Below are positions 40,560 through 52,895 of a stretch of DNA of 60,000 bases, one piece after another; position 1 is the stretch's first letter; every line of letters starts with the position of its first letter. The translations under genes and the position numbers were made by a program. Where the stretch lies: positions 10,656,850 through 10,716,849 of the forward strand of contig NC_134029.1 of assembly GCF_964204645.1 (NCBI RefSeq), given 5' to 3'. Origin of the DNA: Tubulanus polymorphus. Its lineage: Eukaryota > Nemertea > Palaeonemertea > Tubulaniformes > Tubulanidae. Under the pieces are notes generated by a model that had not been told where the DNA came from, made no database searches, and saw nothing but the letters and a program-made list of their open reading frames with translations.

Positions 40560-43500
40560 GACGTTATTTGCGGGTCTCATGAAACACTTTCGTGCGCTCT
40601 TTTTAAATCTAAAATAGCATAAATACATGCGTGTTCGTTATAAACAAGGTTAAATTCCAAACGCACATGAAATATGGAGCCTGTATCACACGATATACAC
40701 ATCTTGAATTTTGTCTAACTACGTAGGCCCTTTCCAAATGGGAATTGTTCAGTTTTTTAACGGCCGACATTCAGCGGCACCTAAAAAACCGGTTTTATAG
40801 CACTTGAGATTTTCAGTGTAGGGCACATCTCTCATCGACTCGGCTCGCGGTCGGTGGTTTAATGGGAACACATCTGGTTGTTACTAGTTTAACAGTTGAC
40901 GAATTCAGAAAACTTTTTTCAAATGTCTTTGATAACTTTTTAAACATAGTATTCTTCTTAATTACATTTCGCTGATTCCATAGATATTTTTTCATGAAAA
41001 TTGATCCAGTTATAACGGATTTAAACATACATGTAAAATGATTATTTTCAAAATATTCAATTTTCTCCGATTTTGAAGAAATTCTGACACAATATCATCT
41101 CCACTCGACACATGATTTTACTTCGGCGCCTTTGAAGGGAGTGTCACTTGTTGTTGAGTTCATATTTAGTCAAACAAGAAGATATGCCTGATTCCTTTTT
41201 AGAATTTAGATTTCGACGGATATCATCAAATTACTAGAAAGGGGCAGCAGCTTTCGGTCATCCGCAAAAAATACCTAAAATGCTCTCCTAGGGTTATGGA
41301 AAAACATGTCACGAAACATACGGAAAATCCTTTGTTTGGTAGCCTGAAATTATTGAACTCTTAAATAGCAACATTCAGAGAAACAAAAACATTAGAATAT
41401 ATTCTCGCCCACCCTTTAAAAAAACAACGTGATTTCAATTGAAGATGACACGTAGCCTCATATCAAATGATATGAACGCAACAGAGCCTATTCATTCTCT
41501 TTACGAGGATGGGTCTCCACATTCATAGGATACGATACGAGATTCGTGGGTACGAATGATGAATACAACTGATAAAGCGCCAATTTCACTGATTCTTGCA
41601 CATAAAGGTGTTTTAGAGTAATCTAGTTAACAGGTGTGTTTTAGGAGTATTTTGAATTTAAACTCAAATCGGGGTTCATGACGAATATTGAGCATTCTAG
41701 GGCTGGAGCAAGAAACGTGTGGGATCGTCCGCCAATGGTATCACCAAAGAAATACTAAGGAGCCAGTGCGTGGTGGCTATTGAAAGCGACGACCGCATGT
41801 GCATTGATTGAATGACATCTCAAAAGTCAGATTATATAAAATTGAACATGATATATGGATAGGTTATTCCATATATACTGGTAAAAATGATGCCCAATAT
41901 GTGATATAAATGTTCAATTAAAAAGTAGAAACCGAATCCATAATTCAGTCTGGTATTGTTATAACATCAAACACTCAAGTTTAATCCTTTTCTAGATTGG
42001 TAGCCAGTGTAGATGAGCAAGAATAGTGGTCCATAATTTTAATGTGGACTGTTCAACAAGTTGGAGGTTGTGTAGAGATGAATGAGTTTAAAATGGGGTG
42101 GAATTTAGATAATACTGTTTAAATGTCTGTTACTCAATCTTTTTATTGATCATAAAAAATTGTGGTAAAATATTTGACTCTAGGGTTGTTTTTAGATTGT
42201 ATCTCTCCACGCCAGAGGTAATCACGGATATTGGACTACACAAAATTCCTTGTGTACAGCTCAACTTTTTAAATCCCTGGAAAAGCTCGCCACGGATATA
42301 TCTCAGTAATGATTAATTTTCCCACAAATTCTCCCCTTCGAAAAACCTAAACAACCAATGTACGCTTGCTCTAAGTTTGCCAATGCACTATTGTTACCTT
42401 TTCTAGCCATTTGCACTAGCTGTTTGTCGCAAATAGATTGCATCCTCTATTACAGGAGTAAAGGATACAGCTCTGGGACCCGTTTCTCAAAAGATAGTTT
42501 AAATTAACCATCATCCAATATGATACATGACTAAATACACTGAAAAAGATCATTTATGTACACATTTCAAATTTCAAACCATGTTTTATCATTAGAAAAT
42601 TACGACACAACGTTCGATCTTTCACTAGAGATAATCTTTTTGAATTTGTACACTGAGTTTTCGTATCGTATTATCGTATTTTCAATTCTCTGCTTTTGAG
42701 TCAACGAGTACAAAGTTATTTTAGCAATGAAAATTTAATTGTCATTATAAATGTTAACTATCCACTGGTAAACTTACTAACTTTTGGCAACTGACCTTAG
42801 ATCGTGGAATGGTCTCAGGTGGCCTGCTGATCCACTCTTTATTTATACTACTAAAGAAATATACAGTATAAGACGTAAAAAGTATATGAACATATTATTT
42901 ATCTTTATATCGCGATAATTCGTGTACGTATGATTGAAAAACGATATTCTATCGAATCTCATGGTACTTATGATTATTGTGTATAGAATCAATAATAAGC
43001 TACCCTCCACGGATACGAAGCAGCCTAAGTTTACATCCTACCAAAATTATCGTCGAAACTCTCAGCATCATTTCAAGGGTCGGTCTTAGAAAATATATGA
43101 AGGACGTGTTCACAGGTTAACGAGGCCAAAAATCTTCCCCAAAATTTCAAATTTTTACAAGCAAAGATAATATACTTCATGCTTTTGGTGCAGAAAAAAA
43201 ATACATGTCCACAAAATGCAAATTGTGTTTTCAAAGTAAACGATTGAGTGTGGAATTGTTTCGAATTCAAGGTTTTTCCATTAACACTTCGGTATTTTTC
43301 AATAAGATAAGTCAAACTATTGTTGTGATGGCTATTTGAATACTTCATCATTATATTGAAAGATATGTTATACTTAATGCATCTTTTCTTAGGCCTTACA
43401 GCTTTCTCTATTGGTTAGCGTTGTGATCACTCAAAATTAACCATAAGTTTGAATTCTCACTGATCTACTACATCTCTATAACAAAAATATATTTCATATC

Positions 43501-43674
43501 AGGCAATTAGCTTTGATCTGTGGTCAGTGGACTGCAGCTACGAAACATTTAAAACTACTACATTATCATTCCATCTATTCATGTATATATAATTATGATA
43601 TGATATCTTCTTTGTTCAGTTTAAAAGTCTTGATCGTAAAAGTTTGACAAGTCTCGCATGTTGGTACCGATACG
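40560..43674. other. Non-coding stretch, nothing recognised
   Basis: This is about 3.1 kb of moderately AT-rich DNA with many stops in all frames. No transposase, reverse transcriptase, tRNA or rRNA signature was seen. It is probably host intergenic or intronic DNA. Confidence 0.5.
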
Positions 43675-45425
43675 CACGTTCACGCGAGTGAAATGTGCAC
43701 GTTACAGGCTCAAATGCGCACGTTACAATTACAAATGGAAACGTTGTTCGTTCAAAACCCTACGTAAAAATCTTATGCATTTTAGCGGAATTTCAAAGTT
43801 AGCTCGTTACCTACAACAAAAATCGGACAAGACTTTTTCAAGCGACAAATTTAAATGTAAGAGCTAGTAGTACTAACGAAAGATTCACTAAACATATAAA
43901 TTACTTATGGGGGTTCTGGTTAGCACTGGTTACTGGTCTGTACTGGTCAAGCATTGGTCAGTTAAACAATTTTTAGATTAATGCCCACATCATATCTAGT
44001 TATTTGACACCAAACAACTTAATTGTTTGCAAACAAATAATTTACTATATGGTCAGTACTGGTCATGCATTGGTCAGTTAGAAGACCATGGTCCACGCCA
44101 CATTTGATACCAAACATGATTGGATTGTGTCGTTTCGAAAATTTTCTGTTGGGCAATTTGTGGTCAGCCCTGGTTCGTTAGGTTCTTATTTTGCGGGCAT
44201 TTTATCTCGAACCACCGAAAGACCGAATCACTAATTGATTCACCAGATCGTTAATTGCTGAAAATGAAGATTAGTGTTTAACTAATAGTCCTTTTCTGAA
44301 CAAAATGTCTCTGGTATGGGTCCTATGGAATCATGTCCTTAACTGTACACCGTACTGTATCTTTGTACTGTATCTTTTTATGTTCACTACTACCGTAATT
44401 GACTATAATGTTTTCAAGTGGTCTTAAGTACCGCTAATAGCCGAAAGTCGTTGATTTATGTGAAATTTACATATAGCGCCACCCTTTGATAGTAAAGCTA
44501 ACCCGAGCAATACGGGTGTTAAATAGATACGCTAGCAAACCGGCATTCTCATAATGCCTCAGTTCTGCACAATCCAATCATGTGTGGTATCAACTCGTGG
44601 CGTGGACCTTGTCTATTAACTGACCAATGCATGACCAGTACTAGCCATATAGTAAATTAATTGTTTTGCAATCAATAAAGTTGTTTGGTGTCAAATAACT
44701 AGATATGATGTGGACATTAATCTAAAAATTGTTTAACTGACCAATGCCAGACCAGTACTGACCAGTTACCAGTGCTAACCAGAAAGTAATTTATATCTTT
44801 ATTAAGCAATAAAATCGTGTTTGGGCGTCGAGCGACTAGATATGGTGCAGGCTATGATCTAACAACTATCTAACTGACCAATTTTTTACCAATACTGACC
44901 ACATAGCTATATGAATCTGTTTCGGAAACAACTACCGGTAACTTGTCTATTTTAGAAGCAACACAGTCGTGTTTGGTGTCAAATAATTAGATGTGGTGTG
45001 GGCTTTCATCTAACAACTATTCAACTGACCAATTCTTGACCAATACTGCCCACGTAGCTCTATATGGATCTGTTTCGGAAACAACTAGTCGTGTCTGGTA
45101 TCAAATGATTTCATTTGGCCTGAACGTAAATCTCTTTTACCTGTACAAGCTACATCAGTACTGTCTAATTACCGGTTAAATATTTTTAGAAATGACACTG
45201 GGTATTGCCTGAATCCTTCGTTGGTACTACTAGCTCTAACATTTAAATTTGTCGCTGGAAAAATTCTTGTCCGATTTTTGTTGTAGGTAGCGAGCTAACT
45301 TTGAACTTTTCCACTAAATGCATAAGATTTTTACGTAGGGTAACAACGTTTTACGATTTGTAATTGTAACGTGCGCATTTGAGCCTGTAACGTGCACATT
45401 TCACTCGCGTGAACGTGTAACAAAA
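43675..45425. mobile_element. Fold-back type element with nested inverted repeats
   Basis: An outer inverted repeat of about 220 bp pairs 43675-43895 with 45205-45425 (CACGTTCACGCGAGTGAAATG on one side, its complement on the other). An inner inverted repeat pairs about 43917-44105 with 44595-44783 (ACTGGTCAGT and CATTGGTCAGTT words). On the right, two direct copies of a CTGACCAATT...CTGTTTCGGAAACAACTA block (about 44873 and 45023) make it asymmetric. No transposase is encoded, so it would depend on another element. No clear target duplication was found. Confidence 0.7.
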
Positions 45426-45612
45426 TTTCATTTCTCAAGACAGATACCATCCTTGCTTGCCAGGGGTCCGGTATCACTCCCGAACTCGCTTCCACCATCC
45501 CCCTGGCCTCACGAAGCGTGATTTCATTACTGGCGCTGTTGTTGCGCATGACGTCATATATCGATTTGCGAAATACTTCCTTGTTCAGTAAAACGTTCGT
45601 TGATTGGTCCAT
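45331..45612 (-). other. Short open frame crossing the fold-back boundary
   Basis: An ATG frame of 93 codons starts at 45612 (DQSTNVLLNKEVFRKSIYDV) and runs into the fold-back repeat, where it encodes the repetitive CTLQAQMRTLQLQ. The first 60 codons lie in non-repeat sequence and might be the start of an older gene. I recognise no family. Confidence 0.25.
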
Positions 45613-45849
45613 TTAACCATATGAAGAGATGGCGCTTCTTGCAGTGAACACACGCTAAAACTGTCCTGTTAAAGAATGCCGAAATCAGCACTGAAAACAT
45701 TGATACGTTTCTGATGTCCGTCGTCTATTATCGGATGAAGAGTAGCGCTATATATTCCCCAGAAATTGGTAGGAAATAACTCATTGTAAGTTGTGAACTT
45801 TTGATCGTTTATATCTTGTCTACGGTTCCGTCAGTGTCGTCGATCCAAG

Positions 45850-47765
45850 ATGGCTGACCAACAAAGAAAATCTGATGCCAGTGATACGGATGATTTCTCG
45901 AACCTCGAAGTAAAAGACATTCGAAGGATGTTTCCTAACAGAAGTCATCGAATCGGCTTACTCCCTTCGAGAAAATTGATTTGTCTCTCTATAAAAGAGA
46001 AGCGAGATGTTGTTGTTTTATCACAGCGGAGGACCGTGTGCATGCCTGGATTTTTGCAGTATACAAGCTCATGTATGCCGAGCTGGGGGATGACCCTGAT
46101 TTCATTGTAACGTGGACTAACAAAGACTTGGATTACTCTGTGACGGAGTTTTCAGTCTGCAAAAGCAGTGTAGCCTCCGCAGAGTCCCGTAGTGTCTCAT
46201 CAGTTCCGCATGCGCCTGACCCAGTCAATGAATTACTGATGGTGAACCGACGCGTCTCAGTTCTAGAAGAAGCTCTAGTCAAAGTATCAGACAATATAAA
46301 CTGCGGTGTGGTGTATAAATTGTCTAGTATAGAGTCCTATCTTCTAATCCTCTGTAAGCGTAATATGGGTCCCGCTGATCGACTATGAAGAGGTAAAGGT
46401 GCTCAAAGCTAAAAACAATGCGCTACGTGCTAAGGTTTCCGAACTTGAATTACGAATTCAGACATCCAGTGTGGAATCAGAAGCTATGGTTGATAAGGCA
46501 GCAGCCGCCTCTTTCGAAGATCTGGAGGAAATAGAAGTATGACAGCCAAGTTGGAGGAACTTGACTCAACAAATAGAGATCTTTTGCGGGAAAGGCAGCT
46601 AATGATGGTGGATAATGATAAATTATCATTAGAATTAAGTGAATCCCGACAGGAAATTAGTATCCTTCAAGAACACATTGTACAACTCACCAACGAATGC
46701 AAAATACTCGCTAATTATAATACCCAGGACTGTGCGTCTCCCTCCAATGATACCCCGCAGTCAGTCGCCCCTTTTCGGCTCTCGAACCAATATTCTAAGA
46801 ACAAAGAAGGGGACAGACCTGAACCGGTAGCCGAAACGGACACTCTGTTCTTGGAGGACAGTATGTCCAAACTCATTGACTTCAAAATAATCGAAAACAG
46901 CTACAGAAAGCCAATTGAGGTCCGGAAAGCGGCGAGAATTAAGAACATTCCTAAAAGAGACGAAATTCCGAGCTCCGTCAAGAATGTAATTATTCAAACG
47001 GGAGTCAATGATCTGCGTAACCCTAAAGAGGAAGTGGAGCTAATTGCGACAGCCTTCGTTGACAGAGTGAATGATATTTCGAATCGTGATGGTTGCAGGA
47101 TCCTAGTGTCTTTGCCGATTGTGTCCATGGATGAAAGCCTTAATGGGAACATCCATCGTTTTAACCACATGGTTTTCGATGGTCTTAACGATAACGAAAG
47201 CGTTATATTCATCAACAATGACAATTTCATTAATAAAATGAGTGCGACCCTCTACGAAACCGACGGGCGGATTCATCTCGGTAAAAAAGATGGCAGCAGT
47301 CTCTTAGCGGCTAATCTTATTAGAGGACTAAGATGGTTAACCAATTCGAGCAAGTCCAACCGGAATCCGTTTGTTCGTAGTACGTCCGATCGTAACTCGT
47401 CCAACTATCATCAGTCTGATCACAATTCGCTTGACCGTAGTACGTCTGGTCGTAATCCGCTTGACCGTAGTCCGTCCGGTCGTAATCCGCTCGACCATAG
47501 TCCATCTGGTCGTAATCCACGAGACCGGAGTCCGTCCGGTAGTAATCCGCGAGACCGGAGTCCGTCCGGTCGTAATCCGAACAACTGTTATTCATTTAGT
47601 CATAATCCGCCTGATCATAATCGGTTTAGTCGTAATCCGCGCGCTCGTAATTCGTCCAGAGCAGGGAATCGAAACCCTCCTAATAGAAATACCAGCCGTG
47701 CCGCGGACCCTTTAAAGGCGTATACACAATGGCGACATCAAGGGAAACTCAGATCTCCTGATTAA
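45850..47765 (+). pseudogene. Transposon ORF with coiled coil and SGNH-hydrolase-like domain (frameshifted)
   Basis: An N-terminal part (ATG 45850) continues in a second frame from about 45965 to 46388 (WIFAVYKLMYAELGDDPDF), then a third frame carries a coiled coil (VKVLKAKNNALRAKVSELEL) ending at 46542, where the last frame opens at ATG 46539. That 408-aa part has another coiled coil (residues 1-55) and a domain with SGNH-like blocks: LEDSMSKLID (Ser block), IIQTGVNDL (Gly-Asn-Asp) and DGRIHLGKKDGSS (Asp-x-x-His). A tandem tail of (D/N)RSPSGRNP repeats follows. Such esterase-like domains occur in ORF1 proteins of some non-LTR retrotransposons, so this may be a LINE ORF1. A host gene is less likely. 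Confidence 0.5.
47400..47660 (+). repeat. Tandem ~30-bp repeats coding for RSPSGRNP units
   Basis: Units resemble GACCGTAGTCCGTCCGGTCGTAATCC with progressive decay toward both ends. They encode a basic Arg/Ser/Asn/Pro tail on the SGNH-like protein, plausible as a nucleic-acid-binding tail. Confidence 0.65.
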
Positions 47766-47923
47766 AGCTCTTATTGACGTGCTAAATAAATCGTAAGGGA
47801 GCTCGGTGCCTCGAGTCTTGCTGTATAAGTCATAGGTCCAAAAAAAAAATAAGAAAAAAAATGATAATAAGAAAATCGTATCAATGTTTGTCCCTTTATT
47901 CATATACATGTATTTTCTGATAC

Positions 47924-48025
47924 GGGGTCATCCCACTAGTCCGGGGGTCCACTAGTCCGGGGGTCCACTAGTCCGGGGGTCCACTAGTCCGGGGGTCCAC
48001 TAGTCCGGGGGTCCACTAGTCCGGG
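47924..48025 (+). repeat. Left TIR of the MULE: six 16-bp units
   Basis: Six copies of CCACTAGTCCGGGGGT follow the terminal GGGGTCATC, ending in CCGGGATT. The right TIR mirrors this, including the inner AATCCCGG. Confidence 0.9.
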
Positions 48026-48391
48026 ATTAGCTTTGATCACTTGTTTTTGCTATCCAGGGATGCTTTATGTCAAATGTGTCTCGGTGTACCGGTAGACATA
48101 TTTTTCTCTCCGCATCAGGTCCTAAAACAGCCATTAGATTTTGCCAAATATGAAATTGCGACTATTATATTTTTCAAAACGTAATATAAACCTGTATAAT
48201 GTAGTTTCTATATTCAGTGAGCGTAATTACATGTATATGTATTTACAACCAATAATTAAAAGAAAATCAAATGAAAAACCACACAAACACCAGTCAGTCG
48301 AATTACGGTAACCAGAGAATCACATCACCAGTTGATTATTGACATATCGTCCTTATTTTTATATGGTAAAAACCATTATTTGCAAAAAATT

Positions 48392-50244
48392 CTAGAAGTC
48401 GGCTATCAGATGGCTAACTGCTCTCCAGTAGTTACTGGCATCTCTATCACCATCCTCATACTCTCTTTTGAGTCTGCGGAGACGTGTTTCCAAGTTGCGC
48501 CATTTGCGACGTCGCACAGTGGGATCGCCACCTCTGTTCATTTGGGCAATACTATTTGCCGTCTGTGCCTGTAGATCTTTCAGATGCCGTATGAGGATCC
48601 ATAAGTTTGGATGTCGGACTTGTACCTGGTCATTCCATCGCCTGTGAAATGCTGAAAATAGCTTTTTGTGTTTAAGTGAATATGCAGTCGAACCCCGATA
48701 GTACGATTCGGCTTACGACAAAACTCGCGGTATAAATTGTGTCGTATTACCAGGATTTTCGCACTATCCCCTTTCTAAACAAATATTTTGATGCGAGTTT
48801 GTATTGACTTTGGTTGGGACAGACGAAAATCGTCCTTATCTATGATAAATAGGAATCCCGTGGTTGTCCTATTAGACTGTATAAGGTGGCATGTTCATCC
48901 AAAGTACCATAAAAATTAGGATTTTAATAACCTGTCTGATTGCATATGGATCTAGGATTTTTTCTTAATTATCAGGATTATCATAATATAACAAGGCGCA
49001 AAGCACGTACTATTAAAATTGCGCATGACATTTAGTAGATTTAAGGAAAAACCAAGCCATTTACCTTCAGCATTGTTATTGGTACGGCAATCCATGTTTC
49101 GCTCGTACACATTCCATAGTGGTATTGGAAACTGGCCATTTATGTACGTGTTTTCTACATAAAACAGGAAATCATCAAGGGTCGGGTATTGTCTGATCGC
49201 TCTTCTTGTAGAATTTCTGTTTAGTAGCAGGCGAAAATTATTTCGAACTATTGCGACTGGCAAAAAGCCCAATGACATTACTTTCCGTACAATTTTACGA
49301 AGTCTGTTATCTTTCCTATATGCTCTCACAAGTCCAAGCAACTTGACATGTCGCCATAAAGCTTGGTTAAAGTGGAAATAGCAACCACCAATGTTCGTCT
49401 GAGGGAGTTCTGTTTCTACAGCCGTTATCAACGCAAGCTCAAAGTCACACACTATCATATTTGGTCGCCATCTACGATTACTTGCTCTTCTAACTTCACG
49501 TTTTAAGACCTGTATTATCTGACGATAATGAGCAATTTCACGGTTAACAGTAAGTGCGACAACTAGCGGGAGGACACGCCCATGATAGTCACCCAGAACT
49601 GTGAAAACTTGTTGATACGGTCTTGGGGCGGTTCTAAACGTGCCGTCCATATACAATGTGTTACTTACATTTAGTGCCCGTAGATTTCGATCGGCTCCAA
49701 ATATAAGGATTCCCCAATCGTTATCTTGGTGTAGCAAAAATCGCCTGCCATTCCAACATCGGGCCCATTCACCTGCGACATTAACAGAGTCTATATCATG
49801 TGGTATTTCGGGCATATGCTTAGTTTTTATTCTTGCAATTGCCGATCTCACCGACTTGAACGCGGGAATATCGCGATCCCCACCACCTTGTTGGTGCAGC
49901 CTAGATATTTCTTGGTCATAAACTCTTTTAACAGGTTTTGTGGGATCAGTGCGGACTTCATTTTTTAGTGTATTTGAAAATTCGCCCGCCTCAATCACCG
50001 CATCGTCGTGGCCATGATTATGTTCATCTGGACCGTCTAAAACTGTGATATTGCCGGGGTCACCATCGTCTCTATTGAAATTGTTTGTTTTCAGCTTGGA
50101 TCGGCAGTCTTTCCGCCAGCATCGCCAGAGCATGCACTCGCTCAGTTGCCTATTAAAATGGTACTTGTAGCCTTCGTTAATCAGAATTTTGCCAATACCC
50201 CTACTTCCAGTGGATAGTCGCGGTCTCTGAGCCATATCGTACAC
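48392..50244 (-). CDS. MULE transposase, two exons
   Basis: This cuts and joins transposon ends. Exon 1 (50244-49065) encodes a FLYWCH-like zinc finger (residues about 25-80, YHFNRQLSECMLWRC, WRKDC and a late HNHGH) and the MULE DDE core: first Asp in YMDGTFRTAP, second Asp in IVCDFELAL, then the CYFHFNQALWR motif. Near the 3' end NNNAE supplies the third acidic residue. A 413-base intron (49064-48652) with GTAAAT donor and TTTTCAG acceptor follows. Exon 2 (48651-48392) adds RRWNDQVQVRHPNLW and a basic helical tail ending in LIADF. Splicing restores a continuous 479-codon frame. No lesion is seen, so it may be active. Confidence 0.88.
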
Positions 50245-50471
50245 TCGGTCAACACGTTTAATACGAGAATGGCAGAGATACTCGCATTACTGAGAAACAA
50301 CATCATTGGGAACATATAGATTGTCTTAATTTCCCACGCTCCTGACAACTAATAATAGGCGAACGTCATGAGAATTTATTTAAAAAATGTATTTAATTTC
50401 AATTGTTGTCCGGTGTGTTCTTACATTAACTGTATAGCATACCGGAACTTTCATTTAGGTTTAAAATCCAA

Positions 50472-50606
50472 TCCCGGACCAATGAACCCCCGGATCAATG
50501 AACCCCCGGACCAATGAACCCCCGGACTAGTGAACCCCCGGACCAATGAACCCCCGGACTAGTGAACCCCCGGACCAATGAACCCCCGGACTAGTGGTAC
50601 GCTCCC
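50472..50606 (+). repeat. Right TIR of the MULE: 16-bp units in two variants
   Basis: GAACCCCCGGACCAAT and GAACCCCCGGACTAGT units alternate, about seven in all, ending in GGTACGCTCCC. The left side has only the CTAGT variant, so the two arrays have evolved separately. Confidence 0.88.
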
Positions 50607-50615
50607 TTCTGATAC

Positions 50616-52895
50616 AACCTATCATAAGTAAATAAGTACGCTTTCTTACCAATGTGTGCTAAGATTCAATTATTATCATTATTCAACCTATTAAGTATTA
50701 GATTTTGAATCTCTTTTATCGATGTATGTTCGGATATAGCCTATCGAATGCCAGTATTAAGTACTTGTTTATATATCTCCTTTTTTGACGCCTTATAAAA
50801 CGTTACCATTATGAAACCTAAACAATGCTAACCATTCAGCGTCATTTTACAAACGACAGCCGTAAATCGATGTGCAAAACGTAACAGGTTTATGTGTACA
50901 CAAACAAGCTATCTGGCAAAATATTATTGACATAGATGTAGAATCCTGTGATTATATAATGACCTATATTTGAACGTCGAAATGTTATATTGCATTGAAT
51001 ATCATTAGACGACGTATTGTAATAGTAAAGGATGTATGATTATATCAGAAGCGGCAGGCATAAATAGAAATGATAAGTAAATCGGATTATTCGGTTAAAT
51101 GGCGGATGTATACACGATGCGGAATGTAGTGTTCAATTGTGTAATTTGTAACAGTTAATTTTGCTCTAGCTAGTGGCGCCCTCATGCGGTATTTCTTTGT
51201 ACTAAAAGTTAAGATGGTATCCATGTGATTGCAATTTTAAGACAGTTTTAGTTTTTACGTTTGTTTCTGCCAAATTTATGTTAGATCAATCCCAAAACGT
51301 CTGTAAGTACATAGCAGAATATCTTCTAAATGTGTATTAATATTCAGTAATCAGTAACTATAGTTTAATGTGCTTTAAATCAGTCGCGAAAGTTTATTAA
51401 ATTTAATTATTGAGTACGTGACTTCCGGTAAAGATGGAAGACATTTTCTTTTTACTTTCGATATTAATTTCCTATGTTGCAATATTCTTATAGTGTAATA
51501 TTGTTTATTTTATTAGAAACCAACAACAACATATGTAAAGAACAACGACAAGATATGTCAAGAACAACACAAGATTAAGTTGATTCAAGAATAAAAAGTC
51601 AAAGAGTTGCGTTTAAACCAAGAAGATTGTTGCGTTAAGTTTATTTGCAAGATTCAAGATTGGCAGTTACACGGAAGTCTGATATAAAAGTCAGACCCTG
51701 ACGTGGGCATGCCGGTGGAATGACGAAGCTATCTACGATGTGTGTAGGGCCGGCGTGAATTTCATCAGCGCCTACAAGCGGTCAATATGGAAATGTGTAA
51801 ACATATAATTTCAATATTCAATCGTTTGTGAAAATATGTTTGATATTAGGAGTAGGCAAGTTTCGTGAGATTAGCAATTTATAATAGCATAGCTGTCATA
51901 TACGGCTCCGTGTCCTCTGATGGCATGTGTATTAGGTGACAATTCTATTCTGTATTGATCCTTATTACATTGAAATTCCGGGATAAAATTCCCAAATTCA
52001 ATAAATACAAATTTTAAAATAAATTAATACAACATACATGACACACGGGTAATTCATACAGAACAACATAAGCATGTTATTTTAAATGACAATGTCTACT
52101 TCAACCCACCCAGACTCAAGACTCTAGGATATCGAGTGACAGCCAAACCCGTGGCCCGGGCCCGGGGACCGGGCCGGCTGGCTAGGCCACACGATATGCT
52201 CGAAGTCATGATGAAGCAGACATCAGAAGTGCTCTTTCTTCATCCATGGAGGCAATGAAGTTGCAGACCAGCTTAGAGGCATAAGTAAATGAAGTCGGTC
52301 GCAAGTTCGCGATCAATTATTGAGAATTTTCAATAAAAAAATTTAAACCACTACTAGAGTCGAAGACCTGTATCATCTACCCAATCGCCAAATCTCATCA
52401 TTCCCCAAATTTCTTAAAACTTCGATTTCAAATTTGCAATTCCACATTAGCTTAGCCCAGAAATTCTACATTTTTTCCCAGGTGTCAAATAATTTTCTGA
52501 AATTAATTTTCTTGTTTATGTATGTTCTGACATAGTCTTTCAAATGCTACCATAAAATATTCGGAAATGTATCGATTTTTTATTAATGTATGTTCAGATA
52601 TAGCCCATCAAATGCTAGCATTAAGTATTTGGTTTTGTATCTCTTATACCTCTTTTTAATTACCGCATTGTATATAGAATTATGAACATAATGTATCTTA
52701 GACTGCTGATTGAAGCATTGCTTTACGGGTTTGTGTTCTCTAGAACTTAAAGCCTTTAGAAGTTTATTCTTTCTCATTTGTGACCGTAGTGTCAATACTG
52801 CTAAAAATTGTTACTGGTTATAAGTTTAATTACCCTGTTACCTTTGTTATTCAGTTACTCTTGAAGTAGTCTTATTACTGGTTTTTAATCTTACT
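50616..52895. other. Non-coding stretch with a diverged dispersed repeat
   Basis: A unit reading ATGTATGTTCGGATATAGCC, then TATCGAATGC and ATTAAGTA, occurs at about 50720-50790, and again in diverged form at 52515-52560 and 52580-52650. The GC-rich run CCCGGGCCCGGGGACCGGG is at about 52157-52175. No gene was recognised. The last part could be the untranslated head of the LINE that follows. Confidence 0.45.

Larger units (their letters stand above)
47924..50606 (-). mobile_element. Mutator-like (MULE) DNA transposon, apparently intact
   Basis: The element is flanked by a 9-bp target duplication TTCTGATAC (47915-47923 and 50607-50615). Termini pair as GGGGTCATCCCACTAGTCCG and GGGAGCGTACCACTAGTCCG (20 of the first 24 bases match), followed inward by arrays of 16-bp repeats on both sides. 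Inside is a two-exon transposase on the minus strand. The 9-bp duplication, the DDE pattern and the zinc-finger N-terminus all fit Mutator elements. Confidence 0.9.

Noticed and set aside
47320-47715. Repeat-rich open frames on both strands over the RSPSGRNP region
   Set aside because: They are alternative-frame readings of the same 30-bp repeat. The frame continuous with the SGNH-like domain is the credible one.
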